Assembly (NCBI GenBank): GCA_003439945.1
Contig: QVRM01001473.1
Coordinates: 872,001-936,000 of the forward strand
DNA from: Dermanyssus gallinae
Taxonomy: Eukaryota; Arthropoda; Arachnida; Mesostigmata; Dermanyssidae
Direction: 5' to 3'
DNA length: 64,000 nt
Below are positions 1-13,367 of the stretch, in pieces; within the stretch, counting starts at the first letter, position 1, and every line of letters starts with the position of its first letter. Made by a program: the position numbers and the translations under genes. Under the pieces are notes generated by a model that saw only the letters and a list, made by a program, of their open reading frames with translations, was not told the DNA's origin and did not search any database.

Positions 1-439
1 CATTCGTAATGCGTTCAATCTGTACTGTCAGCCATTGCTTCAGTCTGAGAAATACAATGTACTATAGATATTTTCCAATTCTACCTAATAAGTCAGAATA
101 CAATAGTGCTGTTGTCTGCACATCCGTACATGATTGTCCTGTGTACAACGTAATAACCCTGAGTGAAGGTTGTTTCCTGTTTTCATTCAACACTCATCGA
201 CAAAACGTGACCATTTAGTCTTTGCATGCTTTCAAATTGCAATCGCTTTTGCGTTGCAAATGATAGAACACGCTCTACGTGGGGTTCATATATATATATA
301 TATATATATAGTTTAATGAGTACCAAGCAATAGCCTTTTCGACATCATACGAAGGCATCACCGATTGCCTTACGATGATGTGCACGATTGATTCTCTCGC
401 ATTGCTTAAGTGGAAGGTCGATAGGAAACGTGCGCGTAC

Positions 440-550
440 CTGAGCGGCTGGCAAGATGGTAATTCGAGTTTTATCATCTACCCTCCTTAAAGTGGCGATC
501 TCGAGCTTATCCGAGGTAAGTTTCGTCATATCAAGAGTCTTTGCCAAAAC
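440..550 (-). CDS. PSMA4: PSMA4 coding exon 4
   Basis: Acceptor TTGCAG, donor GTACGC. Encodes residues 196-232 ([20 protein letters not shown] onward), matching the region just before the charged C-terminal tail. The final exon is not in the window. Confidence 0.93.
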
Positions 551-2210
551 CTGCAACCAAAACGAAGACAGACGAACATGCTAGGTGTCAGTCAAGATGC
601 TCAAAAATAGAGATTAAGGTTTACCATAGAAACAGCTGCAGCAGCAATCAATTGGTGTTAAATATTTTGCAGACTGCCATTACTATCAGTATGATGATGA
701 TGGTGATTATTATACAAACGTAGCGATATACCAGCAATCGTTTTATTCCTTTATCGTGCAGTGCTTCTACTGATTGCCAAACTGTGCAGTAAATGGCCTA
801 AAAAGAGTTAATGCTACAAAAATAATTGAGTAATACTCCGATTATGTTCTTTCGTAAACAGTGTAGGATGCTGTAATTAGCCAGCGTCTGCTGCGACGAG
901 TAGATGAAAGTTGTATCGAACTGTGAAGTTGTCCTAATTAATCCTCCTTCATCTCTCTCCACGGGCCCACGTACCTTCACGGCAAGTGCGAGCGCCTGAT
1001 CAAGGTTCGTCTCGTTCTCCTTGTACTCCTGCTTGAGGACAGACATGGCCGCCGACGAATTGTTACCGATGCAGGTTGCCTTCCAGCCCGAATAGTTTCC
1101 CGACGGATCCGACTGGTAGAGCTGATAGCCTGCTCAAATCCACAACATGCATAGTGGAAGACGGATGACGACATAAGTCGAAAAGTGTCACAATCATTTT
1201 TTATTTTTGGTGATATCGCGTCATTATCAGCCAAATTAATTAGTAAACATAAATTTAGCTATATATAAGGAACAATTATTTAAATTAATATAAAATAAAT
1301 GTTTCACGTCATTACTACGTCGAAATAAATAGCGTTTCTCAATAGTAACGTGCCGATTAGCAGAATAAAAAAGCAACACAACAATCACAACCGCGATTAA
1401 AAATCGACGCAATGCACAGCGAAAGTTGAAAAGTGGTGCCCGAAATTAGGGGGTTGCTGAACGACCTAATCGTTGAGGCTTTCTTCTAAGACCATATATC
1501 ATTCATATTCATTTAATACTAAATAAAAATAATAAACCATAATATTTATTTAATACGTTACTTATACTGATGTCATGCCGTCTACCAAATTAGCAAATAA
1601 TGAATAGCTTATAATGTGCTGATTAATCTATTTAACATCGCGTTCGCTTATGCTGTACATAGACGAAGCTACTAGCAAAGACAAAGCTCTTTTACCGTAG
1701 TGTTTATCCCAGCCCATGTAGAGAAGCGACACTCCAAACGGTCGCTTTCCGCCGTACTGTGTGTAGGCCTGCTTGAGGTCGCAGAGCCATGATACGAGAC
1801 GTTCGCACGGAATCGATTCGCCATACTGAATCAGGTATCTGCACCCAGCAGCGCGGTGTCGGATGGGTTTGTATTGAGATAGAAGAGAAAAAACAAAATG
1901 AGGACAACAACAAACAGACAGAGAAAAACGTTAACAAGAAGACAGCTGCATTCCAGATGCTCCATCCATCCATTAGATGCATGTCCGGGTTCCAGGCATT
2001 TTTTATGAGCTAACGCAATAAAATCGCTTTCTTTTGTCTCATATTCTATTCGGTGTCATTTCAACCATCGATGTCGTTCGATGGCGCTCATTATCAGGAT
2101 ATGGGGACTTTTTTACTTTAAGATACTATCATCATTATAAGACTCCCATAAGTTACAATATTTGGAGACTTTTAAAATTCATACTTTAAGGCAAATAAAT
2201 ACAGTTTTCC

Positions 2211-2306
<96 letters not shown>

Positions 2307-3220
2307 AATACTGCATATTTTACTCTGATTTGTTCTGGACATACTTAAATAATTGCAACAAAAGATCCAACCCTAAAAATCGTAAAAAAACTACCGTGCG
2401 GTAGAATTTTAGAACGAAAATGTAAGATGCAACTTACAGGAGAATAAACACAACAAATAGTTAAAACTGAATAAACGCATGTAAAACGCGACAAGTCAAA
2501 TTTTGACAAATATCAATAGTTACTGCTTTGCAAAGACAAGGTTTATAAAGGAAAATGCGCGCCAAGCGGGTAGGAAGCAATACTTGCTTGCACTTTTTGT
2601 CAACAAACCTGTACGATTAAAGTGACAAGCGAATAGAGCGAGAGATATAAACAAATAAGAGACAAAAATACAAGTGGTTCATAAGTATTCACATATCAGC
2701 CAATATCCTATAATACATGAATAACCGCATTTCGATTACTTGACCCGTTTCGGGCTAACAAGAACATTTTGTCGGAAGCAAGCGAGAAACGTTGTTGTAC
2801 GTACGCATTGCGCTACGATAGAAGGCAAAACGCGTCGCTGAATCTCTATCTCTCTCTCCCTGTCAAATTTTCTTTACGTATGAATTCGCTTTCTCTCCTC
2901 TCCTAGCTGTTAAAAATCAATCTCTTCGCGAACCTCTGAGCGATGAGACGCAGCTCGTTCGTGAGAACGTTAGCGTCCGATGTGATGCCGGCAACACTGC
3001 ACGCCATGTCCTCGTGAAGCTTGTAGATCTTCTCGGCCGTGAAGACCTCGTCGAGTAGTTTGTTGGTGTTACGTCGCTCGCCGGCCAGAACGATGCCGTT
3101 CGTCGCCAGAATGCCGAGGCAGGTGCCGGCATGTCCGATCGCTTCCATCGCGTACTCAACCTGATAAAGTCGGCCTTCCGGGCTGAAGATCGTCGTACGC
3201 GAATCGTAACGCCGAGCCAT
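440..3220 (-). CDS. PSMA4: proteasome subunit alpha type-4 (4 of probably 5 coding exons)
   Basis: Encodes the alpha-type proteasome subunit alpha-4 (Drosophila Prosalpha3), part of the outer heptameric ring of the 20S core particle that gates entry of proteins to be degraded, in cytosol and nucleus. Coding exons read on the minus strand are 2934-3220, 1696-1838, 975-1129 and 440-550, joined by GT-AG introns of 1095, 566 and 424 bp. Their lengths (287, 143, 155, 111) give one uninterrupted frame of 232 residues. The N-terminus carries the proteasome alpha signature ([20 protein letters not shown] at about residues 5-24), and [34 protein letters not shown] and [12 protein letters not shown] follow in family order. 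The family is usually about 260 residues, so some 25-30 charged C-terminal residues are missing; no suitable exon is visible at 1-439, so the last exon must lie outside the window. Identification is by recalled family sequence and is very secure. Confidence 0.96.
975..1129 (-). CDS. PSMA4: PSMA4 coding exon 3
   Basis: Acceptor GAGCAG, donor GTACGT. Encodes about residues 144-195 ([19 protein letters not shown], then [16 protein letters not shown] and a QALALAVK end). It ends on a whole codon. Confidence 0.95.
1696..1838 (-). CDS. PSMA4: PSMA4 coding exon 2
   Basis: Acceptor GTGCAG precedes 1838 and donor GTAAAA follows 1696. Encodes residues 96-143 ([20 protein letters not shown], then the [20 protein letters not shown] region), phase 2 in and phase 1 out. 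Confidence 0.95.
2213..2303. repeat. long (AT)n tract in PSMA4 intron 1
   Basis: About 90 bp of pure (TA)n, the longest in the window, between coding exons 1 and 2. A second tract of about 24 bp lies at 287-310. Confidence 0.97.
2934..3220 (-). CDS. PSMA4: PSMA4 coding exon 1
   Basis: Starts at the ATG whose A is at 3220 and encodes residues 1-95 plus two bases of codon 96. It contains the alpha-subunit N-terminal signature and the highly conserved [19 protein letters not shown] stretch. The donor after position 2934 is GTTCGC, weaker than the consensus, but exon 2 restores the conserved RY dipeptide exactly, which decides the splice. Confidence 0.95.
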
Positions 3221-5000
3221 TGTTGCTGCTGCTGGTGCAGTTGCTTTTAGCCAAACAGCGAGTTATCCGAACCGAATAACGTATCTGTCCACAGACCACT
3301 GAACACCAACTACAACCAAAGAAGACAAGAAGATACCAAGAACACAAGAGTTGTTCGATATGACAACTAACGGGTCAGTCAGTCAGTCAGTCTTTTCTGG
3401 TCGGGCCAGTAGATATGCTGAATGAATATATCTTTATATTATATAATTAATATCATAAATAAATATATATGTATGTATAGACGATTCAGACCTAGACGTA
3501 TTTCCTCTTCGAACTATCTCGTTCAAGCAGCGGCTCTAACATTTGCCGACAACAGACAAGAATGACAAACAACACACAGACCGCTTCTGACTTGCAGAAA
3601 CACGAGTGGTTTCGATGCAGACGACGCGCATTTGCTGCTTCTGTTTTTATTATTATGTGTCGCCTAAGCTCTGTCATTGTTGTGGATGGATGGATGGATA
3701 GATGGACAAGTCGGACTGGCCGGTTCTGCTGTCGGGAAAGGGTGGTTCGCGCTAATGTCATGGAGACAGACATTCCGTAGCAGACGAAAATTTCCGGTCT
3801 GACGGCGGTAACAGCCAAAGCAAAGCAAATGCGCGAGCTAGCTAGCCGTCGTATCACGGATTAATCACGGCTGTCACACGGACTTTTGTGATTATTACTT
3901 ATGCTGTTTGTTATTACATCACCTCTCTGTATAGTAATAATTATATAACATTATACGTGTTTATGACGTCTCGATAATGGCATTCAGTTCCGCAAATCCT
4001 ATATAACATATATAAACTATGTTGTACATGCATCTCCGGAAAATGTCCCCGACCCCACAACGAGATAGCTGGAGCTGACCGACATATTATTACTTATGAT
4101 GTTAGTCGGTGCCAGTTGAATGCCTTAAATTCGTTTTTTTTTGTTGCTGCTCTACACTATATGGTTATACAATCACGTTTGTGCAGTCATTTGGTTGCGA
4201 GTAATTCATTTTTTTCCTCATCGAAGCGTCTGGTGTGCGCTAAAAAGGTAGCAGTGCTTGTTTTGAGAAATGGGCAGTAATAGTTTGAAAAGATCTCAAT
4301 CAACAACGAGTTGTGATAACCCGACTGCATATTACCCGGATGGAACCTAGAGATTAGTTTGGAATACGTAGTGAATGGAAAATGGAAGAACTAACTCTAA
4401 ACTACTGTTGACACCCAAAGTGTCTTGGCCTCTAAAATGTAGTTTTTGTAGTAAGCACTAAACTCACAAAATATTTTTAAATTGTTAATAGAAGGAAATA
4501 GAATGCGCACTTGTTTCAGACGAACCCACCAATTTATTTCAGTAAGCGGATGTTTTAAAGCTCAACATGGAGTACTCCTACTGTTTACAGGAAATGGCCA
4601 AGACATTTAGAGAATTTTAACTAAGGTAAGCGAGAAAAATCCCGTATTTAAGTCAAAATCGAGGGATAGCTAGAAAGTATTCGCTCTGGCTCTGTCGATG
4701 CGCAAAATATAGCAATAACAAGGTGTATTCTAATGTACAACCAGAAGAAGGATCAACCAGAACGAACAAAGATTCTAGAAGATGGAACAAAAAGAAAACG
4801 ATTGTTTGGATTCAAAAGTGTATGTTTATTTTTGATGATAACCTTTGTTGATTGGGTTTGTATTTTATAACCCTATGTTAGGATTTCAAATTGTTGAACT
4901 ATCCAAAGAGTAGTCTTGAGACTTGTCTCACTAGAGAACTGATCCTAAGGGTAATCTTAAGACTTGTCTCACTAGAGAACTGATCCTAAGGGTAATCTTG
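3221..5000. other. region upstream of PSMA4 with no recognised gene
   Basis: Holds the PSMA4 5' UTR and promoter and a (CAGT)4-5 run at about 3375-3392. The remainder is AT-rich sequence in which I see no coding or mobile-element signal. Confidence 0.4.
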
Positions 5001-5018
5001 AGACTTGTCTCACTTGAG
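4910..5018 (+). repeat. 41-bp tandem repeat, about 2.7 copies
   Basis: Units start at 4910, 4951 and 4992 and differ at only a few positions; the unit contains GACTTGTCTCACTAGAG. The third copy is partial. Confidence 0.85.
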
Positions 5019-5539
5019 TATTCTACGGTGATAGTCTGCGACTGTCCCAACAAGCTCAATTTCTCTAAATAAAAGCTCTAGACCATTATAATTCTTAAAT
5101 ATTCCAACTGTCGTGTTATGAGAGATGCTATGCTCTCTCTCTCTCTGGCACAACCCTAGCGGCAAATAGGAATACTCGGTTGCCCTCGAAGACATTTTGT
5201 AAATTACGTTAGAAGAGGTCGAACCAGGCTGAAAAATGGCTGGTGCATTGAAAGTCGCCTGCTTCAGATTGTACACCCCCTGGAGTAGCCAAGCAATCCG
5301 TTAAATGGTCGCCGGGGGTCTGGGCTACAGTTTCTGAGAATGTGCAAGAAGGCAAAACTTTATCCTCACTCTTAAATTCGCGGTAGGATAAGCCTATTCT
5401 ACCTCGGCGACCGCGGTCTAGTTACGGGGGAAGGAGATGAGTACAGAGTTACTGCTTGAGTTTTTCAAGGTTTGAACTGGCTACAAAATGCAGAGCTGTT
5501 GGCTTACCCGGACAGTTTAACCGTAATCGTAATGGCAGC

Positions 5540-5790
5540 GACTAAGGCTGATCCAGTGCTCTAGCGATGCGTGTTAGCCTGGCGTAGCGTACGACTTCTA
5601 CCGAATCTCTCTTGGTCCTAGCCAAGACACTACCATAATACTCCTTAGCAGAAAAATGGAGGTTGCGAATCATGGATGGGTCCCTAAATCTGATCCTAGA
5701 TAACAGCGTCAGTATTGCCACATAGCAGGAGGAATGGATCGTTCCTATCTTCCATAACGTTAGTATAATCAGACTACTAGCGACGCCCAA
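5540..5790 (+). mobile_element. decayed R1-like LINE fragment
   Basis: The plus strand reads SLLVLAKTLP and a following EEW block with interspersed stops. This parallels ALLVLAKMLP and HEEW in the better preserved R1-like ORF2 at 38.4-38.6 kb, in the same order and spacing. The minus-strand ORF across here is a shadow. Confidence 0.5.
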
Positions 5791-5889
5791 GGGAATAACT
5801 TAAGCCAGCTACTCTTCTCGCTATGCTTCTGACTTATCTGCTAAAAGTAGTAGAAGGCTCAAGAAAAATAGTCTAGGCGTTGATGTACG

Positions 5890-6476
5890 CGATCGATGTT
5901 GCTACATACGGTTCAGGTGCATCAGTCGCTGGCTAGACTCTCTGTGTATACTTGCGCGCTTGAACTGGAAATAAATCTGGACAAGACCGAAGCTTTGGAG
6001 TTTCGCAGAGCAGGAGACGTTGCAGCTAACGACACCCTATGTCCGTGCTCAAAAGACCTCAGATACGGCATCAACGGCTTCATGGAAAAGTTCGACTGCA
6101 ACAAGCCAGCTCTTCTCAAGCGAGTGCTTGGATTGCGCTCGTCCTGAAAGACTGGTTCTATCTGTCTGTTGGCAGGTACATCGCACTTCCCTAAGGACTT
6201 AAAACGGAGACTTGGCTTACCACTAACGCCAGCACGCACCGAATTAATTCACAATTAAGGAAACCAAATGGCCAGCATAAATCCAGAATTTTTCAGTACC
6301 AGTGCAATGAAGTCTTGTACTTGAAGGGGCGTTTTTTGCACTAACCGCCATATAGTGGTCGTTTTGTAGCCTTCTATTACGACCAAATTGTTATTCATTT
6401 ATAGATAGTTATCTGTGTGCTAGGCCTAATATTGTTGACTGCCCCATTGTATTTTTATTATTATTATTATTATAAA
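5890..6476 (+). mobile_element. decayed LINE 3' fragment with (TTA)n tail
   Basis: Frame fragments read LEINLDKTEALEFRRAG and KPALLKRVLGL. They resemble the post-YADD and C-terminal parts of the LINE at 62.6-63.7 kb. It ends in a (TTA)n tail at about 6454-6474. Several stops and frame changes are present. Confidence 0.45.
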
Positions 6477-6479
6477 ATA

Positions 6480-7860
6480 AACGTATTCTACTATTCCGCC
6501 ATTCTTGTTTAACATGAAAGGGTGCCGTAAATCATGATGAGATCGCGTCAATCTACACAAGGCGGTTATTTTTTTAACGTAGGCCTTCTTGAGTGTCGTT
6601 AGTTTTTACTCCTGCTCGTCTACACACTAATGCGAAACGCAAACTACATGCGGCGTTAGCGAAAAACCAGCTACGCAGTCAGCCCCATCGCTTGAAAATT
6701 GACTGCGGCACGTGCGTTTAGATGGTAGGCACGTGCACCAATGTCGCCATCTTGACCAGCAGTCAATCACTCGAAAGAAAGGCAGCAATGGGATCCGTAG
6801 ATAAGCCGTTAAGTATCTTGACGCGACCCTTTTGTAAGCTCACGTGCGTAAAAATCTTCTCTTCTAGTATCCTAAGTGTATGCTTTTTTCCTATGCTATC
6901 TTGTTCCTCGTTGTTGCACTTCACCCCGGAATGATCAGCTTTGGTCGGCCTATGCTATTCGACGCAACCGGATCAAATGCATTGCTAGTGAAGGCAGAGG
7001 AGACATCGTCCTCCTAAGCTTCTAGATGCCTTGCAAGGGTTTGATTCTAGCCTACCACAAGAACGTTGCTGTACGACGCCGAGTCTGAGCCAGAGTCCAA
7101 CTTTCTGCAGGTCAGTCAGTAGTTTACCTCAGGTTGAAGCGGTTGTCTCCAACGCCGGACAAGTGCTCCAAATTAGCCATGGATGTATACTCTTCGGTCT
7201 TTCTACAAATCAGCACGCACTACAGGCAGCATTGCACTGCCACTTACGGCTGCTCTTGCTTCCTCTAACACCTCCCAAGATACGTATATGTTTGTTCGTC
7301 TACCCAGCGATCTACGACCTTGCCATTTTTTATATTTGTTCGCAGGTCTATCCAGCGATCTACGACCTTGCCAATTGTTATTTATGAAATTCACAGTCGT
7401 AAAATTTCCTTAACTGGCTAATGCAACAACGGGACTCCCGGCCTTGGATCGTGATTGCTAGAGCACACGACTGGGATTAATTGATAATCCCTCGCATGAC
7501 ATGATAGGCTAATTATATATATATATATATATATAAATCCCTGGAAAAAGTATTGGTTCATATATTCATTGTTAACAGGAAGACTTACTAAACGCAAATA
7601 AGCGACACCGACATAAGTCCGAATCCCAGTAGTATGTGTTTTATATGGTCGCTTTAGCAAAATTCGTCAATGCAGTAGCATAAGTAACAGTTGATATATG
7701 GTTGTTGGCTAGCGTTGCTTTTGTTGCTGCTGTTTTACTACTTCAGGCTTCGTACTCAACGCTCTCATTGGCTATCACCTATTTTTTGCTGCCAACTAAC
7801 GCAAATAAACGGGCATATCTACATGGACAACCAATTTAGCGTTCTGTGCAAATGGTAGCG

Positions 7861-7899
<39 letters not shown>

Positions 7900-9480
7900 G
7901 TCTAGAACGCTCGTGTTGCAGCTACACTTGCGTACGCTTAAAAATACAACATGCTTCTAACACAGTCTCATCTACCACCGGTAAATCAACGCTTGATGGG
8001 CACATCATCAGCGCTTCAGGGGGGCCACCTTTTTGGAGTTATCAAAGCAAATTATAAACACACTAGCACGGCTACATTACAAATTACATACTGTCCATTA
8101 AAACAGGCGTTAGTACCTTGTTTTGGTCCTTGGAGCAAACCATTATTTTTGTATGGCCCGGACGGTAGATGATGTACTTTCGAAGTCATCAAGTAATTCC
8201 ACACGTTTTCTACGAGTGGCTCAATGACCGCCCATGGGTAGCGCCCATGAGCATTCTAACGCATCTTCTCAAATAAGAAAATAAATAAAAGAGGTATAAG
8301 TACAAGAGGCTCTCAGCCAGCCAACAACGCTATTGCTGCGGCTGCTGATATTGTCGTCGGCTTTAGTGTTGGGAAAGTCCACTGCATTCTGCGAGAGACG
8401 TGCTTTTATCTAAGGCCGTTGATTTTTTTAGCAGAATAACTACGAACACACGTTTAGCATTCTCAGGGGCGTATACATAAATTTGACTGATTCAAGACCA
8501 TTTCGTTGATTTATCTCAATGCGCACCACACATCCTAGGGAATATGGCTAGGTGAAGGCGTCGCCTGCTCGACGTATCGCTGCAAACATCACAGGCAACT
8601 TGAGGGCCGCCGGCAGACTCAGATCATCATCTCAGGATGCGGAGGATGCTAACCACGTCACCGGTTCAACGCTCGTTCGCTCACCGTGACTCATCAAGCA
8701 GAGCTAATGATAGTTCCAACAGTGTAACAATCGCCGCATCTTTGCGTAGTTTCATTTTGGCTCGCGTCGTTTGTGATTTATTCGCCGCGATTTGCAGCCA
8801 GCTCCGTCAATGTTGCTAACTATCTAACGAACTACTTAATTAGTCAAACATGGTCATTTGGGCGTTGAGGTTGGCTTGCAGTTTCGAGCGTTGTCGGTTG
8901 ACACACTACAGCAATATGAAAAGCAGGAGAGGTGGGCGGGTCAGAGAGGAGGGACGTGAAGGGTTGAATTAACAAGAACTTAATAGCGATAGGCAACTGG
9001 CTTGTTGAGGACACGCAGCATCGAAATGGCGGCCGAAAATACTCTAATGATCCTTGTCGCTCGCGTTTCTCTACGTTTCAAACTCCCTTCTCGTCCAATT
9101 GTGGAGGTCTGTTTGCTGACTAATCGTTCGACCGGTCGGGCGGTCAAACATCAAATGATGCTATATGGACTATATCAGGACCATATCGCTATCGCCGAGG
9201 GCCGCAAATGCCCCGCGGCACATCTTGACACATTGAGCCTGCTGCTGCTGCTGCGGCGGCGGCGGTGGTGGTGGTGGTGGCCGCCCCCGTTGGTGACGCC
9301 CACGCTGTCGAAGGCGTCTCCATCGCCTACATCTTGTGTAATAGTCTCTACGTTCGCTGTTGCTGCTATTGTTGTTGTTGTTGGTGTAAATGTACGTTAT
9401 TCTTGCTCGAACGTCGTCTGAGTCTGCTCTATGCGTTGTATTGTCGTTGAGTGATTGATAGGGTTGTAGGAGGGGCGACG
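6480..9480. other. intergenic stretch with no recognised gene
   Basis: Includes (AT)n tracts at about 7515-7535 and 7863-7897, a two-copy direct repeat at 7291-7380, and the probable YOD1 3' UTR from about 8780. That UTR contains (CTG)/(CGG)/(TGG) triplet runs at 9240-9285 and a GTT run near 9370. No protein or RNA gene is evident. Confidence 0.4.
7291..7380 (+). repeat. two-copy direct repeat of about 44-48 bp
   Basis: Both units contain CCAGCGATCTACGACCTTGC. In frame they read DLRPCH and DLRPCQ, reminiscent of the GLRPCHLKDL motif in the retroelement ORF2 at 49.85 kb. Confidence 0.7.
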
Positions 9481-9486
9481 CGTAGT

Positions 9487-9666
9487 TTAGGACGGGTACA
9501 CCTCGCCGAAGTTGCTGTGGCCTGTGTCCTTAGCGTGCGCCTGGGCGCCTAGCTCGCCGACGACAAGTCGATTGCACACGACGCAACGCAAGGTAAAGTT
9601 TTGCACATCGGTGAACTGGCCCGATCGCTTCGCTTCGTGAGCCACCTCCAACGCCAACGCGAGAAT
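9487..9666 (-). CDS. YOD1: YOD1 coding exon 3 (C-terminal C2H2 finger)
   Basis: Acceptor TTGCAG. Encodes residues 329-387 and the TAA stop at 9487-9489. The zinc finger is C-x2-C-x12-H-x5-H, followed by the conserved SNFGEV and four extra residues. A possible poly(A) signal for this strand is at 8777-8782. Confidence 0.94.
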   Translation of the reverse strand: MLALALEVAHEAKRSGQFTDVQNFTLRCVVCNRLVVGELGAQAHAKDTGHSNFGEVYPS

Positions 9667-10665
9667 CTGCAACACATACACAACACCCCCATACCAGTGT
9701 TAGAAGGATAGACAACGGTAAATGACTCACGCAAAAAAAGATACGAACAACATACGTATCATCAGGCCTTCTCCGCTTACATACAACAAGATCCACCGTA
9801 TTTTGCTTTGCGCGAAAACATTGCGTCACTGTTCCGTATTATATGACTTGACGGTATAAAGCCAATATTCTTGAGTTTTCTCCAGTCAGCCCGGGAAAGC
9901 CATGTTGTTAGCCATGAACCAATAAACGCTTATCTTACGACCGCTTTAAATGGAAACGTTTCGGCATGAGTATTCTCAAAAAACGTATCTACTTTCCAGA
10001 GAGTTTTATCTATCACCATCTATGACTAACCAGGTCTGAAAGGACTCTCTCCGGCCCTGTCGGCACCTCGCTACTCGCTACAGTGTTCACGGATTTCATC
10101 ATCTACTATGCCGGTCTGCAGGGTTCCATGAACCCAAAGAGGACTGCAAATGCTGTCGTTGTGGCGTTCCATGTCCCCTGTATCATCTTACTCGATTGTA
10201 CGGAATCCGTGTCGCTTTTTCAGCTTCAGCGAGAATACTCATAAACCATTTTTACTATGTTTGTTATATATATATTATGTTCGTATTTACATACCCAAAC
10301 AGGGTGCATTTGAAATAAATCAAATGAAATAAACGCTCATCAATTCTTTTCTATAGGCGTACCGCGTGGTCGTCGGTACTGAATATCGTGCAGATGCCCG
10401 AGCCGTCCGAATACTCGAGCAGCAGCGGGTCATAGTGAACCCCATCGTAGATGAGCAGAATTCGCGTTTCGTAATTTTCATCCTCACCAAAGCGGTTCAA
10501 CCGCTCATTCTGCGTATCGACCGCGACCATTTCGATTTTGAAGTGCTTCGACAGTATTGCCAGCTCAATGGCGCCTCCCCAGTGCTCTTCATTGAGAATC
10601 CACGTGCAGTACTCGAGATTCGGCCTAGCTGAAATCAAGAAAAAATCCAACGATATTACACACAC

Positions 10666-10716
<51 letters not shown>

Positions 10717-13326
10717 CTTGAAACGTTATCCCTTCATTTTTATCCGTGGGAAAAAGTCGCACGTGACGAGGTCGGGTGAATAGGAGTTGCGGTAATATAG
10801 ACATCCTATTTTGATTAAATAATACGCAGGAATCCGTAATAATATGTGCCCCGGTGTGTTGGCGTGATGGAGGATATAAGAGTTGTTTACCCAGAGTTTA
10901 AACCTCTTTTGTCAGACGTTCTTTTCTCGCGCTAGTAGTCCTTATTGACCGTAAAATCAGGTAGCAAAAAAACGTGTAAATCGCTTGCAGTCAAAATAAC
11001 CATGGTGTTGGACCTGCTTTGTCTGAATTTATTCGATAAACTCGCTCCTTGGAAGCACCACTGGGAGAATTGGGCTTTAGTCTCGATGTCGTAAACATAT
11101 ACCCATGACTCGTTTCCGTAATCACTCTCTAAAGCAATCCAGGGTCATCTGCTACCGCCTGAAGGTTGAATTTGGATATTTCCCGATGGCGTTCATTGGC
11201 TGGAAATTCGACTTTTTGGGAGTAAACCTCGCTGCCAGTCATCTGACGCACAAAATATCAGTCAAGATTGTTACAACTGATCCATAAGATACCTCCAATT
11301 TCTCAGCTATTCCCCTGATAGTGATTCGGCGATTATATTTTTAAACTCTTTTGTTATTGGCGTCTAAGGCCATTCCAAAAGGAGGTCATCCTTGGTCTCT
11401 TGGCCGTCGTGAAATCGATAATACCACATACATATAGTATTTTGAGACTCTCCTTGGTCACTTAAGTAGGCGCCATAATAGCGCCAATAGTAGCTCATTT
11501 CACATGTTGGGCAGCATAGAGACCGGGAAGTGCCGAAGAATGGTGAGTCTGAACCTTGGAACCCTGAGTTGGTACCTGTAGCGCTGCGACCCTACTGGGG
11601 TTAGATATTTCCATTGTTTTGAACCATATAGTACCGCTAGCTTTAAAAGTGTCAGCTGATCACTGAACTTGAGAAACCCAAGCCTGATGTACCACGGAGT
11701 CACCCCCGCGCGACGAAATCGCAGCATTTCGAACAAGAATGAGCATGTCTAGGGTCGTTTATTACGTGACACCATATAGAGTAGTGCCGCTTTGTTAGAA
11801 TTGGCTTCATAAGCGCTTTGTAGATACGCACCAGAAGATTCCACAAAGCATTGGCTCTTCTTAAACGCACAAGTGAGGCTACCACGGAGTAGCAGACCTT
11901 GACACCTGACTGCGATTTTGCCTCCAAAAAGAGACAGGTAGCCGAGCCTTCTACTTAAAGGGAGATATAACCAGTTTTGAACTTCGGTCTCGATGCCTAT
12001 TCTGGGGTGTACAAAAAAGAACAAGTGTCATCTTTGTCGAGTTACCAACAAGACCCAATCTTTGAAATCACGGTATGGCCTTTCCAATACCGGTTTCAAC
12101 GTGCTGAAGATTATGCATATATTAAAATAACTGAGACGATCAGACACGGAACAAAGGACTGGTGTCGTCTGCATAGGCGACTAGGCGGCGAATCTACGTA
12201 TCTGTCGATGCCCCGCAGGACATGTAGGTGGTAAAAATAAAAAAGTTCAAAAACCGATCCCTGGGACGTGTCAGTGGATACGATTCCCGTCGTAGAATTT
12301 AAAGCTCTCACCGCCACAAATTGCCTCCGTCCACTAAGATACGATTTAAACCAAGATGATACTTCTGATGCGCAGCCCGGTTGTTGAAGCATTTTCAGAA
12401 CCAAAGTCAAAGCGTTGGACTGTCTGATCGATGCAGTTCAACGCGTTGACTACGTCAAGAAATCACCACCAAGGCACATATTTCATCCTCTGCAGCTTTA
12501 ATGATCTTCCACCAGATATCTCCCCATGACAACTTAGTTGATCGTGGCTCTCTAAATCCGAATATATTTTTAGAGAAGAAGTTTCAATCGTTCAAATGAC
12601 TTTCCAGATGTGCAATTTTTTTTAAAATAAGTTTGATTTTTTTTTGAGGTTTTCTGTAAGGCAATTGCCCGTGTACGGGTTTTTCGTGTCATGGCTAATT
12701 TTAATCCACTCAGGCATTTACCATATCTAAATTGGAAACCATGCAAACCCATTTAAGAGTGTCCGGTCTGGGTCTCGAACCCAGTCCTCCCGAATGCAAG
12801 GCAAAGGCTTTGCCACTAAGCCATCTTGCTCGGTACTTGCTTGATATGACTCAAATACTGAATATGGCAGCTAGAGAGAGCTACTAAGATGTCTATGAAT
12901 TTAGAGTGGAATTTACCAGGCACGTTTCCACCGCGATCGAGTGAGTCTGTCTCTAAACTACACACAACAATAAAGAGGCGCGAAATTTAGCCTATGTGTT
13001 AGTGATGAGTAGCGGTTCAAAGCAAAACAAACCGAGAGACCGGTTTAATGGTTTCGGTCTGGCGACAAACAACTAGCATATATCCACATTGGACGTGTGG
13101 ATATTACATTGACAACTTTTCATTTAAGGAATGGTGCGTCCGTTTTATCAATGGCTTCCAGGCAGATTTTTGGAACTTTGACACAACATTTCCATCTCGT
13201 CGAGTTGACGTTTGAAAAATATTAAATTAAAAGACTTTTTCCGTACTGCCAGGTTGCTAGCGTTTAAGTCTCTGTAACAGCTCACAATAATTTGTCTGCA
13301 ATTCATTGATAATTCGGACAACGTAG

Positions 13327-13367
<41 letters not shown>

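Noticed and set aside
1..439. Last exon of PSMA4
   Set aside because: No acceptor followed by a Lys/Glu-rich frame is present on the minus strand, so the exon must be off the window.
12765..12834. True tRNA gene
   Set aside because: The acceptor ends do not pair properly, and the head is fused to a body shared with 51.7 kb, so it is a SINE.
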